62,982 nt of DNA from Metabacillus malikii (GTDB taxonomy: Bacteria; Bacillota; Bacilli; Bacillales; Bacillaceae), in the NCBI RefSeq assembly GCF_030813355.1, contig NZ_JAUSUD010000026.1, positions 1 to 62,982 on the forward strand. The letters run 5' to 3'. Position 1 is the stretch's first letter. Each line of letters begins with the position of its first letter. This document shows, one piece after another, positions 31,501 to 40,564 of the stretch. The notes below the pieces were generated by a model. The model saw nothing but the letters and a program-made list of their open reading frames with translations. It was not told where the DNA came from and searched no databases. Both the position numbers and the translations under genes were made by a program.

Positions 31501-32565
31501 GAGAACATAGAGAAGTTCATAACTCCGTTTGACTTAACGAAAGCACCATTAATTCGTGCCAAACTGTTTGAAGTGAATCAGTCCAAATTCATTTTCTGCT
31601 TGGATGCACACCACATTATCGCAGACGGGTCATCTCTTCAATTGTTATTAAACGAGATCATTGTACTCTATAGAGGCGAACAACTTCCTGAACTTTCGCT
31701 GCAATATAAAGATTATGCTGTTTGGCAACAAAGTGAAGAATTCAAGGAAGTATTAGAAAAACAAGAAATGTATTGGCGTGATTTGTACAAAGAAGACATA
31801 AAACTAGAGAGAATCCCGTTTGATTATCCTGAAAGCGACCCTGCTTTAGGCGGAAGAAAAGTTTTACATTATGCACTAAATCAAGAAGTCTCTCAGCAAC
31901 TGGTGAATCTCGCGAAGGAGGATAACACCACGTTATATCAATTGTTTTTTACGGTCTATTCCATCTTGGTATCAAAGTATAGTGGATCAGATGATGTGAT
32001 TATCGGAACTCCAACGGCTGGCAGAACACATGCAGATGTGGAGAAAATCGTCGGGATGTTCGTTAATACGTTAGCGATTAGAAACCAGCCAAAGCCAGAG
32101 TTGACATTTAATGACTTCTTATCTCAAGTGAAAGAAAATACGATTCTAGCTTTTGAGAATCAAGATTATCCTTATGAGATGTTGCTAGATACCTTGCAGT
32201 TTAGCAATATGGCGAACGCTCAAGGAATAATTCATACGATGTTTATTTATAAAGAGGACAAACTTCATAATCATTACTCTGAGATAGACGGGATGAGGTT
32301 AACAGAATACCCATATGAAAATGGCAAGGCGAAATTCGATTTAACGATTAACGTCGTCGAAAAAGGGAATCAATTCTACTTAGACATCGTTTATCAAAAT
32401 CATCTGTATAAAATCGATACCATCTCGCAACTAGCTGAAGATATGGAATTGATTGCCGAACAAGTGGCACAAGACGGAAATATCAAGATTGGTGATATTA
32501 GAGTAGAACGGAAGATACTATCTGAAGAAATTACATTTCCAGATGAATTAACATTCTCATTTTGA
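25525..32565 (+). CDS. NRPS subunit 2: partial C-A-T-C-A-T-C
   Basis: A 2346-aa synthetase. Residues 1-245 align only with the C-terminal lobe of a condensation domain (from EYWEKKLSGG onward) and have no HHxxxDG, so this part cannot catalyse by itself. Then A3 (270-770), T3 (KLGGHSL, Ser806), C4 (HHNIADG, 986), A4 (1310-1810), T4 (ESGGHSL, Ser1849) and C5 (HHIIADG, 2029, to the end). Codes: A3 DAESIGTVCK, one residue from the bacitracin lysine code; A4 DAANFGLIYK, not assigned. The C-terminal tail DELTFSF resembles the NFTF tail of subunit 1. GGGGGAGAAG precedes ATG 25525. Confidence 0.95.
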   Translation: MNFSKRLLLKNGKFQKEKEYWEKKLSGGIYPSTLPADRKYAGGLKPSTETINFSIPNSVLTKMDRISNGSEMGIFLLVTSSMNAVLSQYSNEEVIVIGTPVFKHEYETGDFINDRLAIINHLNEEMTWKEFLLQVQQTIKEANEHQNFPYEELVNVADTAYHKDSSVFKTFLMFEHLHSTIRHDLENQHLILSFQRSDGELRSRIQYRSDLYHEETIKRFFQQIILALESFCENANEKVSDSALITEEEENQILEKFNQKSETTYHDIQPQTLHQLFEQSVVHYSEKTALVFKNEKVSYQDLNHKSNQLSRKLLDLGVNQQDYVGIMIDNSIEMVIGILAILKAGAAYVPLDPLYPANRIDFMLKDSNIRILLTSSRLEQAYNALDYSHEVVCVDDPSMYAGEGTNLHLADSEAPAYVIYTSGSTGKPKGVSIDHQAVVHYVEQFIQEFQLNKSDGFLLHSSFAFDASIEQLFPILLVGGKLVIPEKDIVMDIPRLATLIETEGVSMVSSTPLILNEFNKQRPLSGVRTFIGGGDVLKKEHISNLVTYSTVYNTYGPTEATVCATFHKVDPEVNGKILIGRPIPDKSVYILNKKGKLVPIGVPGEIYLSGKGLSKGYLNRPEITKESFVDDPFKPGQKMYKTGDVGRWHQDGSIEFIGRIGNQVNIRGYRVELEEIEKTLLHHPEIREAVVINSVNSVGNEVLCAYYIANHHQSPILLENHLREHLPPYMIPTDFIELDLFPSTVNGKLDYSALPKPKTVRNSVEGMKKPSNSIEKRLLTIWSEVLGIEEEVINIEDDFFKLGGHSLKATILIAHIYKELKVEIPIREFFQEPTIISLAQYIQTVRKRKYEPIEPLKQQEYYPVSAAQKRLLTIAKLDESSSNYNISGAFMIEGLLDQKRFEQAFHSLVKRHESLRTSFQYADFEAKQVVHEKVDFQIHRIKASEEELAHVIPTFVIPFDLEKAPLFRVKLVEIHERKHLFFIDLHHNIADGYSIDVLIKEFAEIYEGRELLEPLVHYKDYASWQNQFLSSEALQQQETYWLNRLQGDIPVLQLPTDYPRPSVLTHKGDMVTVQIEHSLLRDLQRMAAEKGMTLYMVLLAAYNVLLSKYCNQEDTIVGTPISGRNHPDVGNMVGMFVNTLVLRNFPENEKPFIQFLDEVKQSTLAAFENQDYPFELLVNKLNVERDTSRNPIFDTVFTFQDVSYAQLKIDDLRVSQWEVKPQASKFDLSLYMTQTENGLEAQFEYMTELFSRDSIQRLSRHFVHILEVITSSPEITIADITMTGHEEESGLLHDFNQTQYDFDNHLLMHEIFEKHAEKTPNKIALQFAGGTMTYQELNQQANGLANKLRKQGVKAEVLVGCAMERSFEMVKSILAILKAGGAYVPVDPHHPSNRIENIILDSQPCMLLTQSKFKERFSSYHENILVVDDKMDPQEDVTNLDRVSTLENLAYVIYTSGSTGKPKGVMIEHRNIVNTLFGLQRRFLFTEEDAYLLKAPFVFDASVAELFGWMIAGGRLVILEPELEKDPMAIYWTIQKDRATHVNFVPSMFQAFIEMIPEDMLQELTNIKYIFLGGEAVTSKLAKKAMKLMPKTKIMNLYGPTEACIYTTGYSLDHSLESSIVPIGKPLDNVEVFVLNDARQLQPIGIPGELCIAGKGVARGYLYDEKKTNEKFIPHPFKQDGVLYKTGDLVRWLPDGNIEYLGRKDFQIKIRGYRVEIGEIQYIIMQREGVREAVIIGREDAYGRKYICAYIVADREYSHKEWHHYLIDKLPEYMIPTHFAHLDSMPLSPNGKLDRKALPEVETTSLIEDYVVPRSETEEQLVEIWSEVLGMDSHQIGITQNFFESGGHSLNAITLVTKLNKTFHKEISLRDIFKLPTIELLSVHLENSKELLHKHIPRAGKREYYPLSNVQKRLFILEQTRQLGISYNMPVLLEIQGALDRNKLEMVLHELIQRHEAFRTSFDFINGVFVQKIHEVIPFVLEYETINELEIDENIEKFITPFDLTKAPLIRAKLFEVNQSKFIFCLDAHHIIADGSSLQLLLNEIIVLYRGEQLPELSLQYKDYAVWQQSEEFKEVLEKQEMYWRDLYKEDIKLERIPFDYPESDPALGGRKVLHYALNQEVSQQLVNLAKEDNTTLYQLFFTVYSILVSKYSGSDDVIIGTPTAGRTHADVEKIVGMFVNTLAIRNQPKPELTFNDFLSQVKENTILAFENQDYPYEMLLDTLQFSNMANAQGIIHTMFIYKEDKLHNHYSEIDGMRLTEYPYENGKAKFDLTINVVEKGNQFYLDIVYQNHLYKIDTISQLAEDMELIAEQVAQDGNIKIGDIRVERKILSEEITFPDELTFSF

Positions 32566-32598
32566 GATTACTCTTACTGAGTGGCTGTCTCAAAAGCA

Positions 32599-32640
32599 AA
32601 GGTGTCAGGTACCAATTTTATGGTGGATGCCAGACACCTT
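32599..32640. repeat. REP-like palindrome between NRPS genes 2 and 3
   Basis: AAGGTGTC and GACACCTT flank an inner ACCA-TGGT hairpin. The GGTGTCAGG-type sequence resembles dispersed palindromic repeats seen in Bacillus genomes. There is no T-run. It lies in the 115-base gap between the NRPS genes and may affect transcript processing. Confidence 0.5.
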
Positions 32641-32680
32641 ATAAAACAGCTGCTTAGTAGATAAAGGAAAGGGAAATGCT

Positions 32681-35600
32681 ATGACACACAATACGTTAAC
32701 ACATGAATTAAATTTAAAAGAAGAACGGAAGAAAGCGGAAACCTTTTGGATGGAAAAGTTATCAGGAGATTTGGAGTTTAGTAGTTTTCCACCTGATTTA
32801 GAAACGGGGAACGGGGATCGAATCGCTGCTATTTCGATCCCAATTTCAAGAGAGGTAAGCGATAGCATCAACAAAATCAGTAACCATTCAGATTGGGGAA
32901 CATTTGTCATGTTAGTGACATCCCTAAATGTGATTCTGCAGAAATACAATCGAAGTGATGACATCTTAGTAGGGAGTACTGGATTAAAATCGGGCGCTGA
33001 CGATCCTCTCTTATTCAGAAATACCGTCACAACTGACATGACGTGGAAAGAGCTTCTAATCCAGGTAACCAAGACCATCAAAGAAGCGGTACATCATCAG
33101 CATGGGGATGTTGCGTCGATACTATCATCAATGGACTTGCTTTCACCCAATACTAGGGAAGTAGCGTATCCCGTGCTTATTCATTTTGACAATCTCAGTA
33201 AGAAGGAAAATAAAAGCACTACAAATGCCTTAATAAACTTCTGTTTTTCAAAAAATGAAGATGGACAGATCACGGGAGAAATCATTTATCAAGACGCTTA
33301 TAGCGGTGATTTTATCCGTCAGTTAGCAGAACAATTTGTTACGATTATCGAAGAGCTCACTCAGCACCCTGAACGTAAGATTGGGGAGCTGCAATTAATT
33401 TCTGAAAGTGAAAAGGATAAATTACTACATGATTTTAATAGAACTTACATGGATGTCGGTCATAAAAAACTACTTCATGAATGGGTAGAGGAAATCGTCC
33501 AAAAAAGTCCTGATCAAGTGGCGATTGTATTCGAAGATAAAGAGATTACATATCGTGACCTGAATTCAAGAGCCAATGAGTTGGGAGCGTTTCTGCGTAA
33601 AAAAGGAGTCACGCCAAATACGTTTGTGGGAATTATGATCAGTCCCGGAATTGAAATGGCGATCGGACTATTAGCCATCATGAAGGCTGGGGGTGCTTAT
33701 GTACCAATCGATCCGAAGTATCCTTCAGAACGGAAAGAAGTCATCATTCAAGATAGTAGGTTAACCTTTCTTTTAAAAGAAACAACGGATCGATCAAAAC
33801 TAGACTTCAATGGAGAAATCATTGACTTAGAATATTTACAGAAGAATAGTAGTGAAGCAGAGAACTTAGTTCATGTTAATCGTGCGGATGACTTGGCATA
33901 CTGTATTTATACATCCGGTACGACCGGCAAACCAAAAGGGGTCATGATTCAGCATAAAAGTATTACGAATAACATTATTTGGAGAAAAAACGAATACAAG
34001 CTATGCGAGCAAGACTGTGTTTTACAGCTTTTTTCTTTTTCGTTTGATGGATTTGTGACAAGCTTCTTTACGCCATTTGTGTCAGGTGCACAAATTATAC
34101 TTGTAAAAAATGATGATGTTAAAAATCCTCCTTATTTATACAAACTTATTAAATCGCATCGAATCACTCATTTTATAAGTACACCATCGTTATTTAATAG
34201 TTTATTGGATGAGATAAAACCTGAAGAATTACTAAGTTTAAAAATCATTACCTTAGCGGGTGAGGAAGTTAAAAAAGATCTTTTGAAAAAAAGTAAAGAA
34301 AAATTAACAAACGTCGAAATCGCCAATGAATATGGCCCGACTGAGAATAGTGTCGTGACGACAATTTGCCGAAATGTAACATCGGATTCTAAGATTACGA
34401 TTGGGAAGCCAATTGCCAATAATTGTGTGTATATTCTCGATAAAGAACAGAAATTACTCCCGATTGGCGTGCCTGGAGAGCTATGTATATCAGGTGCTTC
34501 GCTTGCCAAAGGGTATGTGAATAATCCAACATTAACAGATGAAAAAATGGTACCTAATCCATTTAAGCCTAATCGTGTCATGTACAAAACAGGGGATTTG
34601 GCACGATGGCTTCCTGATGGAACGCTAGAATACTTGGGAAGAGTAGACGAACAAGTGAAAATTAGGGGATTCCGTATTGAACTAAAAGAAATTGAACTTC
34701 ATGTAAAAGACTATGAAGGGATTCAGGATGTCTTAGTGACAGCTTTGAAGGATGCAAATGAATCAAGTAGCTTATGCGCATATTATATTGCATCAAACGA
34801 GCTGTCAGTATCAGAATTACGAGACTTTCTTGAAAAAAGACTACCTGATTACATGATTCCTAGTTACTTTGTGAAAGTGGACGAATTTCCGCTTACGATC
34901 AATGGCAAGATCGATAAGAAATCACTGCCAGACCCGAAACAAATGATAAACGAGGAACTCACGTATCAGGCCCCTCAGAATGATTTAGAAGCAAGATTAA
35001 TCTCCATCTGGTGCGAAATTCTTGGTTCGGAAGAAGGAAAAATTGGAAGATCCGATAACCTGTTTCATTTAGGAATGCATTCATTAAGGATTGCCTCATT
35101 TGTATCTAAAATTTACAGGGAATTTGAAGTCTCGATTCCGATCCATATTATGTTTGAGTTATCCACTGTGAAGAAACAGGCTGCCTATATCTCGCAGATA
35201 AAAAGGGAAGAAATATACGGAATTGAAAAAGTGGATGAAAAAGATGAATATCCACTGTCTTCTGCACAGAAACGAATTTTTATGATTCAGGCACTGAACC
35301 AAGACCAAATTAGTTATAATATGTCGAAAGCCATCGTAATCGATGGACCCCTTGAGACAGAAAGGGTTCAATACGCATTTAACATGTTAATGAAAAGGCA
35401 TGAAGCATTGAGAACTTCCTTTCAAGTAAAGGATGGAGAACCTATTCAAGTCGTTCATGATGAAGTATTCATTAACATGGGGGTTTCACAGTTAGAAGAC
35501 CGAACAATAGAAGAATTCGTGGCTGATTTTGTCCAGCCCTTTGATTTATCCCGTGATCCGTTACTACGAGTCAAACTGGTCAAACTGGAGGAAAACAAAC

Positions 35601-38600
35601 ACTTACTGCTCATTGATATTCATCATATTGTATCGGACGGGCAATCGGTACAACTACTGGTGAATGAATTTGTCCAATTATATGAAGGAAAAGAATTATC
35701 AGAGCCTGCCCTTCAATATAAGGATTATGCGTCATGGCAGAATGAATTTTTAGAATCTGAAGAATTAAAGAGACAGGAACAATATTGGCTGAATCAATAT
35801 GAGGGTGGATATCCTGTTCTGCAATTGCCGACAGACTTTACAAGACCACCTGTCAAGGAAACAAGGGGGGATAGTCTTTCTGTACATATCGAAACAGCTT
35901 TAACAAGTGACCTGCATCAATTGGCTGCTAAACGAGGAACGACCCTGTTCATGCTCTTGTTAGCTGCGTACAATGTCTTATTATCTAAGTATTCCAATCA
36001 AGAAGATATTATCGTAGGAACGCCCATTTCCGGGAGAAATCATCATGATGTCGAGAATATGATGGGGATGTTTGTGAACACCCTTGCCTTACGTAATTTC
36101 CCTAATAAAGGCAAAACATTTTTAGACTTTTTGGATTTGGTCAAACAATCGACGTTAGCAGCAATTGAAAATCAAGATTATCCATTCGAACTTTTAGTAG
36201 AGAAATTAAAAGTTCAGCGTGACACGAGTCGTAATCCATTGTTTGATACGATGTTTACTTTACAAGAGTCCAGTTATTCTCAGGTAGAGATGGAAGGATT
36301 GCATCTATCAACGGTGGACATCGAATCAAACTCTTCCAAGTTCGATCTGTCCTTATTCGTATCAGAAGGAAAAGATGGGTTGGAAGTACAATTTGAGTAC
36401 CGTACATCGTTATTTAAAAAAGAAAGTATCGAACGGTTAAGCCAACACTTTATTAAGATTTTAAACACCATTGCCGCATCACCCCAGTTAAAGCTAGCGG
36501 ACATTGATATGGTCATGGAGGAAGAAAAGAAAGTACTTCTTTATGACTTTAATCAAACGAAACAGGTCGTTCCGGATCATGTATTACTACACCAATGGTT
36601 TGAGAAACAAGCGGAGAGAACTCCTAATTCTACAGCGCTTATGTTTAATGGCTGTAAAATGACCTATCAAGAATTAAATGAACAGGCCAATCAACTCGCA
36701 AGAAAACTGAGAAAACAGGGGGTAAAAGAAGAAGTACTCGTAAGTGTCGTCATGGAACGCTCGTTTGAAATGGTAAAGAGTATTTTAGCCATCTTAAAAG
36801 CTGGAGGCGCCTTTGTACCGATTGATCCTCATCATCCTAGTAAGAGAATTGAAACCATCATCAAAGATAGTCAATCAGGTGTGGTATTAACACAAGACAA
36901 GTTTCAAAATCAACTTTATTCATACCATGATCACGTGATCGTGGTGAGTGACCGGAAAGATCCGAAAGAAGACGTGACGAATTTATTCCCAGTCAATCGA
37001 CCAGAGAACGTAGCATATGTCATCTATACATCGGGTTCGACAGGAAAGCCTAAGGGAGTTATGATCGAACATCAACAGGTGTTAAATACGTTAGTCGGCT
37101 TACAGCGAAGATTCCCTCTCACAGAAGAGGATGCTTACCTGTTCAAAACACCTTTTATCTTTGATGTGTCCGTTTCAGAATTATTAGGTTGGTTCTTTGC
37201 AGGAGGAAGACTTGTCATCTTAGAAGCCGGATTGGAAAAAGACCCTGTTGAACTGTATAAGGTGATGGTACAAGAGCGGATTACCCATGTTAATTTTGTG
37301 CCTTCTCTGTTGCAAGCCTTTATTGATGTGATGTCGAAACAACAATTGCAAGAATTAACTAATCTGACCTATGTATTTGTGGCAGGAGAGGCCTTGTCGC
37401 CAAAACTGGCGAAGTCAGCAAAATCATTATTGCCTCATACCCGTATCTTTAATCTATATGGCCCGACAGAAGCCAGTATCTATAGTACAGGATACGAGTT
37501 GGATGACCATCTTGAAGCATCGAACGTACCAATTGGAAAACCACTTGATAATACGGAAGCATATATCTTAAATGAAGAAGGACATTTACAGCCAGTAGGA
37601 ATTCCTGGTGAATTGTGCATATCCGGTCAAGGGGTGGCAAGAGGATACCATAATGATGAGAAGAAAACCAAGGAAATGTTCATCCCTCATCCTTACAAAA
37701 AAGACTCAGTACTATATAAAACGGGGGATTTAGTCAGATGGTTGCCGTATGGAAATATTGAATACCTCGGCAGAACAGACCTTCAAGTGAAGATCAGGGG
37801 ATACCGTGTGGAAATAGGGGAGATTGAATATTGTATCCTGCAGCGTGAGGAAGTTCGTGAGGTAGTCGTCGTCTCTCGTGAGGATGTCCAAGGAAATAAA
37901 TATTTATGTGCCTACATCGTGGTAGATAAAGAATGGAGCCAAAAGGAATGGCATGACTATTTGATGGAGAAGATCCCAGACTATATGATTCCTGCTTATT
38001 TTGTCCATTTAGACAAAATGCCGCTATCACCAAATGGCAAAGTAGACCGCAAAAGATTACCCGATGTAGAACCGACTATATTCGATGACCAGGAGTTTGT
38101 AGCTCCACAAAATGAAACGGAAGAACAATTAGTGCAAATCTGGTCAGAAGTATTAGGAATTGAAGTCAGTCGAATTGGAGTGACTCATAACTTCTTCGAG
38201 TTAGGTGGCCACTCTATATCGTTATTAAAAGCTTTATCAAAAATGTATTTCCAAGGCTGGAATCTTACAGCGAAAGACCTGTATACGACACCGACCATCA
38301 GAAGTTTAGCCGAAAAGGTAACGACAGCCCAACAGTCCGTGGACGAAGTCTATCAACCTGCAGAGATACTTAATATATCACCGAATAATCGACAGACTTT
38401 GCCTAGTGGAAAGCGTAGTACCCTTCAACATGTATTGGTAACGGGTGCTACCGGATTTCTTGGCATTCATCTTATGAAAGATTTACTACAGAATACCAAT
38501 GTCCATATTTATTGTTTGGTTCGTGGGCCATTTGCGGAAAAACGCTTGATTCAGAAAGTGGAATTATATTTCAAAGATACAGATTTCATGAAAACATGGA

Positions 38601-39544
38601 ATGATGTGAAAAATCAATTACACATTATTGAAGGCGATATTACGAAAGATCATCTAGGTTTGTCGACAAAGGATTTTACCGATCTAGGTAATAAGATTGA
38701 TACCGTCATCCATGCAGCAGCTATTGTGAAACACTATGGAAATGAAACAGAATTTAATACCATCAATGTGAAGGGAACGGGTAGGATCATCGATTTCTGT
38801 TTCAATCACAGCGCTCATCTCCATTATGTTTCAACGATTAGTATTTCAGGCAATCGTACAATGAATCCAAAACAAAGGATTTTTACGGAAAATCATCTGT
38901 CTATTCAACAGGATATTTTTAACAATGTGTATATAAAAAGTAAATTTGAAGCTGAAGCACGGATCATCGAGGCACAAAAAGCCGGATTGCAAGTGAGTAT
39001 TTATCGTGTTGGTAACTTAATGGGAAGATTAGCAGACGGAGTATTCCAAGAGAATATAGAGGAAAATGCATTCTATCGAAAAGTGAAATTTTTAATGGAT
39101 TATAAAGTGATCCCAGATCCTCTTCTACACCAATCTATTGAATTAACACCAGTCGATATCTGTAGTAAAGCCATAGTTCAAATTATGCAAACGGTGGAAT
39201 CAGATCGTAATGTGTTCCATCTATTTAATCACAACGTGATGAAAATGGATGAGATATTGGCAATCTTACACTCATTAGGAATCAAGGTCACAATCCTGCC
39301 TGAAGAGAAGTTTCGGGAATGGATCAGCCAAGAATTCCAACATAATCAGAATGACTTATTATCAACAATGATTCCGGAGTTAGTAAAAGTGGAATCCGAA
39401 CCGTATCAGTGGGAAGTTGAAATAGATTCCTCTTTTACAAGAAGATACCTAGAGAAATTAGATTTTGTTGAGTATCCAAACATAGAAACCAACTATATTG
39501 AAAAGCTTCTTGAACATATGAAAAAGGTTGGGTATATCAACTAA
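32681..39544 (+). CDS. NRPS subunit 3: partial C-A-T-C-A-T-reductase
   Basis: A 2287-aa terminal synthetase. Residues 1-250 are again a C-lobe-only condensation fragment without HHxxxDG. Then A5 (275-765), T5 (HLGMHSL, Ser801, with Met for the second Gly), C6 (HHIVSDG, 981), A6 (1310-1800), T6 (ELGGHSI, Ser1845) and a thioester reductase domain (1915-2287) with the NADPH loop GATGFLG near 1922 and catalytic Tyr2084 in YIKSK. Codes: A5 DGTITAEVVK, one residue from the fengycin tyrosine code; A6 DVSNFALIYK, not assigned. There is no thioesterase domain, so release is reductive, giving an aldehyde or alcohol. Confidence 0.95.
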   Translation: MTHNTLTHELNLKEERKKAETFWMEKLSGDLEFSSFPPDLETGNGDRIAAISIPISREVSDSINKISNHSDWGTFVMLVTSLNVILQKYNRSDDILVGSTGLKSGADDPLLFRNTVTTDMTWKELLIQVTKTIKEAVHHQHGDVASILSSMDLLSPNTREVAYPVLIHFDNLSKKENKSTTNALINFCFSKNEDGQITGEIIYQDAYSGDFIRQLAEQFVTIIEELTQHPERKIGELQLISESEKDKLLHDFNRTYMDVGHKKLLHEWVEEIVQKSPDQVAIVFEDKEITYRDLNSRANELGAFLRKKGVTPNTFVGIMISPGIEMAIGLLAIMKAGGAYVPIDPKYPSERKEVIIQDSRLTFLLKETTDRSKLDFNGEIIDLEYLQKNSSEAENLVHVNRADDLAYCIYTSGTTGKPKGVMIQHKSITNNIIWRKNEYKLCEQDCVLQLFSFSFDGFVTSFFTPFVSGAQIILVKNDDVKNPPYLYKLIKSHRITHFISTPSLFNSLLDEIKPEELLSLKIITLAGEEVKKDLLKKSKEKLTNVEIANEYGPTENSVVTTICRNVTSDSKITIGKPIANNCVYILDKEQKLLPIGVPGELCISGASLAKGYVNNPTLTDEKMVPNPFKPNRVMYKTGDLARWLPDGTLEYLGRVDEQVKIRGFRIELKEIELHVKDYEGIQDVLVTALKDANESSSLCAYYIASNELSVSELRDFLEKRLPDYMIPSYFVKVDEFPLTINGKIDKKSLPDPKQMINEELTYQAPQNDLEARLISIWCEILGSEEGKIGRSDNLFHLGMHSLRIASFVSKIYREFEVSIPIHIMFELSTVKKQAAYISQIKREEIYGIEKVDEKDEYPLSSAQKRIFMIQALNQDQISYNMSKAIVIDGPLETERVQYAFNMLMKRHEALRTSFQVKDGEPIQVVHDEVFINMGVSQLEDRTIEEFVADFVQPFDLSRDPLLRVKLVKLEENKHLLLIDIHHIVSDGQSVQLLVNEFVQLYEGKELSEPALQYKDYASWQNEFLESEELKRQEQYWLNQYEGGYPVLQLPTDFTRPPVKETRGDSLSVHIETALTSDLHQLAAKRGTTLFMLLLAAYNVLLSKYSNQEDIIVGTPISGRNHHDVENMMGMFVNTLALRNFPNKGKTFLDFLDLVKQSTLAAIENQDYPFELLVEKLKVQRDTSRNPLFDTMFTLQESSYSQVEMEGLHLSTVDIESNSSKFDLSLFVSEGKDGLEVQFEYRTSLFKKESIERLSQHFIKILNTIAASPQLKLADIDMVMEEEKKVLLYDFNQTKQVVPDHVLLHQWFEKQAERTPNSTALMFNGCKMTYQELNEQANQLARKLRKQGVKEEVLVSVVMERSFEMVKSILAILKAGGAFVPIDPHHPSKRIETIIKDSQSGVVLTQDKFQNQLYSYHDHVIVVSDRKDPKEDVTNLFPVNRPENVAYVIYTSGSTGKPKGVMIEHQQVLNTLVGLQRRFPLTEEDAYLFKTPFIFDVSVSELLGWFFAGGRLVILEAGLEKDPVELYKVMVQERITHVNFVPSLLQAFIDVMSKQQLQELTNLTYVFVAGEALSPKLAKSAKSLLPHTRIFNLYGPTEASIYSTGYELDDHLEASNVPIGKPLDNTEAYILNEEGHLQPVGIPGELCISGQGVARGYHNDEKKTKEMFIPHPYKKDSVLYKTGDLVRWLPYGNIEYLGRTDLQVKIRGYRVEIGEIEYCILQREEVREVVVVSREDVQGNKYLCAYIVVDKEWSQKEWHDYLMEKIPDYMIPAYFVHLDKMPLSPNGKVDRKRLPDVEPTIFDDQEFVAPQNETEEQLVQIWSEVLGIEVSRIGVTHNFFELGGHSISLLKALSKMYFQGWNLTAKDLYTTPTIRSLAEKVTTAQQSVDEVYQPAEILNISPNNRQTLPSGKRSTLQHVLVTGATGFLGIHLMKDLLQNTNVHIYCLVRGPFAEKRLIQKVELYFKDTDFMKTWNDVKNQLHIIEGDITKDHLGLSTKDFTDLGNKIDTVIHAAAIVKHYGNETEFNTINVKGTGRIIDFCFNHSAHLHYVSTISISGNRTMNPKQRIFTENHLSIQQDIFNNVYIKSKFEAEARIIEAQKAGLQVSIYRVGNLMGRLADGVFQENIEENAFYRKVKFLMDYKVIPDPLLHQSIELTPVDICSKAIVQIMQTVESDRNVFHLFNHNVMKMDEILAILHSLGIKVTILPEEKFREWISQEFQHNQNDLLSTMIPELVKVESEPYQWEVEIDSSFTRRYLEKLDFVEYPNIETNYIEKLLEHMKKVGYIN

Positions 39545-39619
39545 AAGAAATCACCAATGGTTGGCAAGGATAGGAGCGGCGCGGAATCTCCCATCCTCCA
39601 CCTGAAAGGAGAGTTCAAC

Positions 39620-40564
39620 ATGATTGTTCCTTTACGCGAAGGATATGATAAAGAACGATTACTGATAGGTGGGAAAGCAAAAAATCTATCGAAAATGATG
39701 AAGGCAGGAATAGAGGTCCCAGACGGTTTTATTATCACTTCCGATGCCTTATCTCACTTTATCAAAACGCATCACTTGGCTGAACAAATCGATTATTTAA
39801 TACAAACAGAGGAAAACCCCAATCAAAAGATTCAACAATGTTTTCTATCTCATGAAATGCCAAGTGACTTAGAAAAAGAAATACGGAGTGCCTATGATGC
39901 CTTGCGATCATCGTCAGGTGGATCCCATGTTTCGGTAAGATCGTCAGCAGCTGCAGAGGATTTACAGCATCAATCATTCGCTGGACAATACGAAACCTAT
40001 TTAAACATCGGAAGCTATGATCATTTAGTGGAGAGTATAAAAAAATGTTGGGTTTCGATCTGGTCGGATCAGGCACTCCGTTATGTACAACATGCTGAAA
40101 TGAATAGCAAAAGTTCCAAAATAAGTATCTTGGTGCAGGTTATGATACAGGCAGATATTTCTGGTGTTGCTTTTAGTGTGAATCCAATAACCTCCGATTC
40201 TGATGAGGTTGTAATCAATTGCAGTTATGGCTTGGGAGAATCCGTTGTTTCAGGTCTGGTCACGCCAGATATGTTTATTGTGTCAAAACTGAATCACGAT
40301 GTAATACATAGGGAATTAGGGGATAAAGAGTGTAAGATCATCGGAACTGCAGAAGGGATTGAGGAAGTTCCGACATCCCAACAAGAAAGTTCATCGTTTT
40401 GTGTGAACGAAGAACAATTGAAAAAACTGACCGAGATCGTTCAGGAGATTGAAGATTATTATCAATATCCAGTTGATATCGAATTTGGGATCAGGAATGA
40501 CGACATTTATGTGCTGCAAACGAGGCCGATCACTACTTTAAAGGAGGTTACTGAAGTTGACTAA
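39620..40564 (+). CDS. PEP synthase/Rph-like ATP-binding subunit
   Basis: A 314-aa protein matching the ATP-grasp domain of PEP synthase and of rifampin phosphotransferase (Rph): GGKAKNLSKMMKAGIEVPDGF at the start, the SVRSSAAAEDLQHQSFAGQY core, GLGESVVSG and QTRPIT at the end. The swivelling His domain is absent and is instead carried by the next gene. ATG 39620 has AAAGGAGAG upstream; the longer frame from 39557 has none. Its length equals the ATP domain of Rph (about 314 aa). With the next protein it should transfer the beta phosphate of ATP to a small molecule, possibly the NRPS product. Confidence 0.85.
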   Translation: MIVPLREGYDKERLLIGGKAKNLSKMMKAGIEVPDGFIITSDALSHFIKTHHLAEQIDYLIQTEENPNQKIQQCFLSHEMPSDLEKEIRSAYDALRSSSGGSHVSVRSSAAAEDLQHQSFAGQYETYLNIGSYDHLVESIKKCWVSIWSDQALRYVQHAEMNSKSSKISILVQVMIQADISGVAFSVNPITSDSDEVVINCSYGLGESVVSGLVTPDMFIVSKLNHDVIHRELGDKECKIIGTAEGIEEVPTSQQESSSFCVNEEQLKKLTEIVQEIEDYYQYPVDIEFGIRNDDIYVLQTRPITTLKEVTEVD

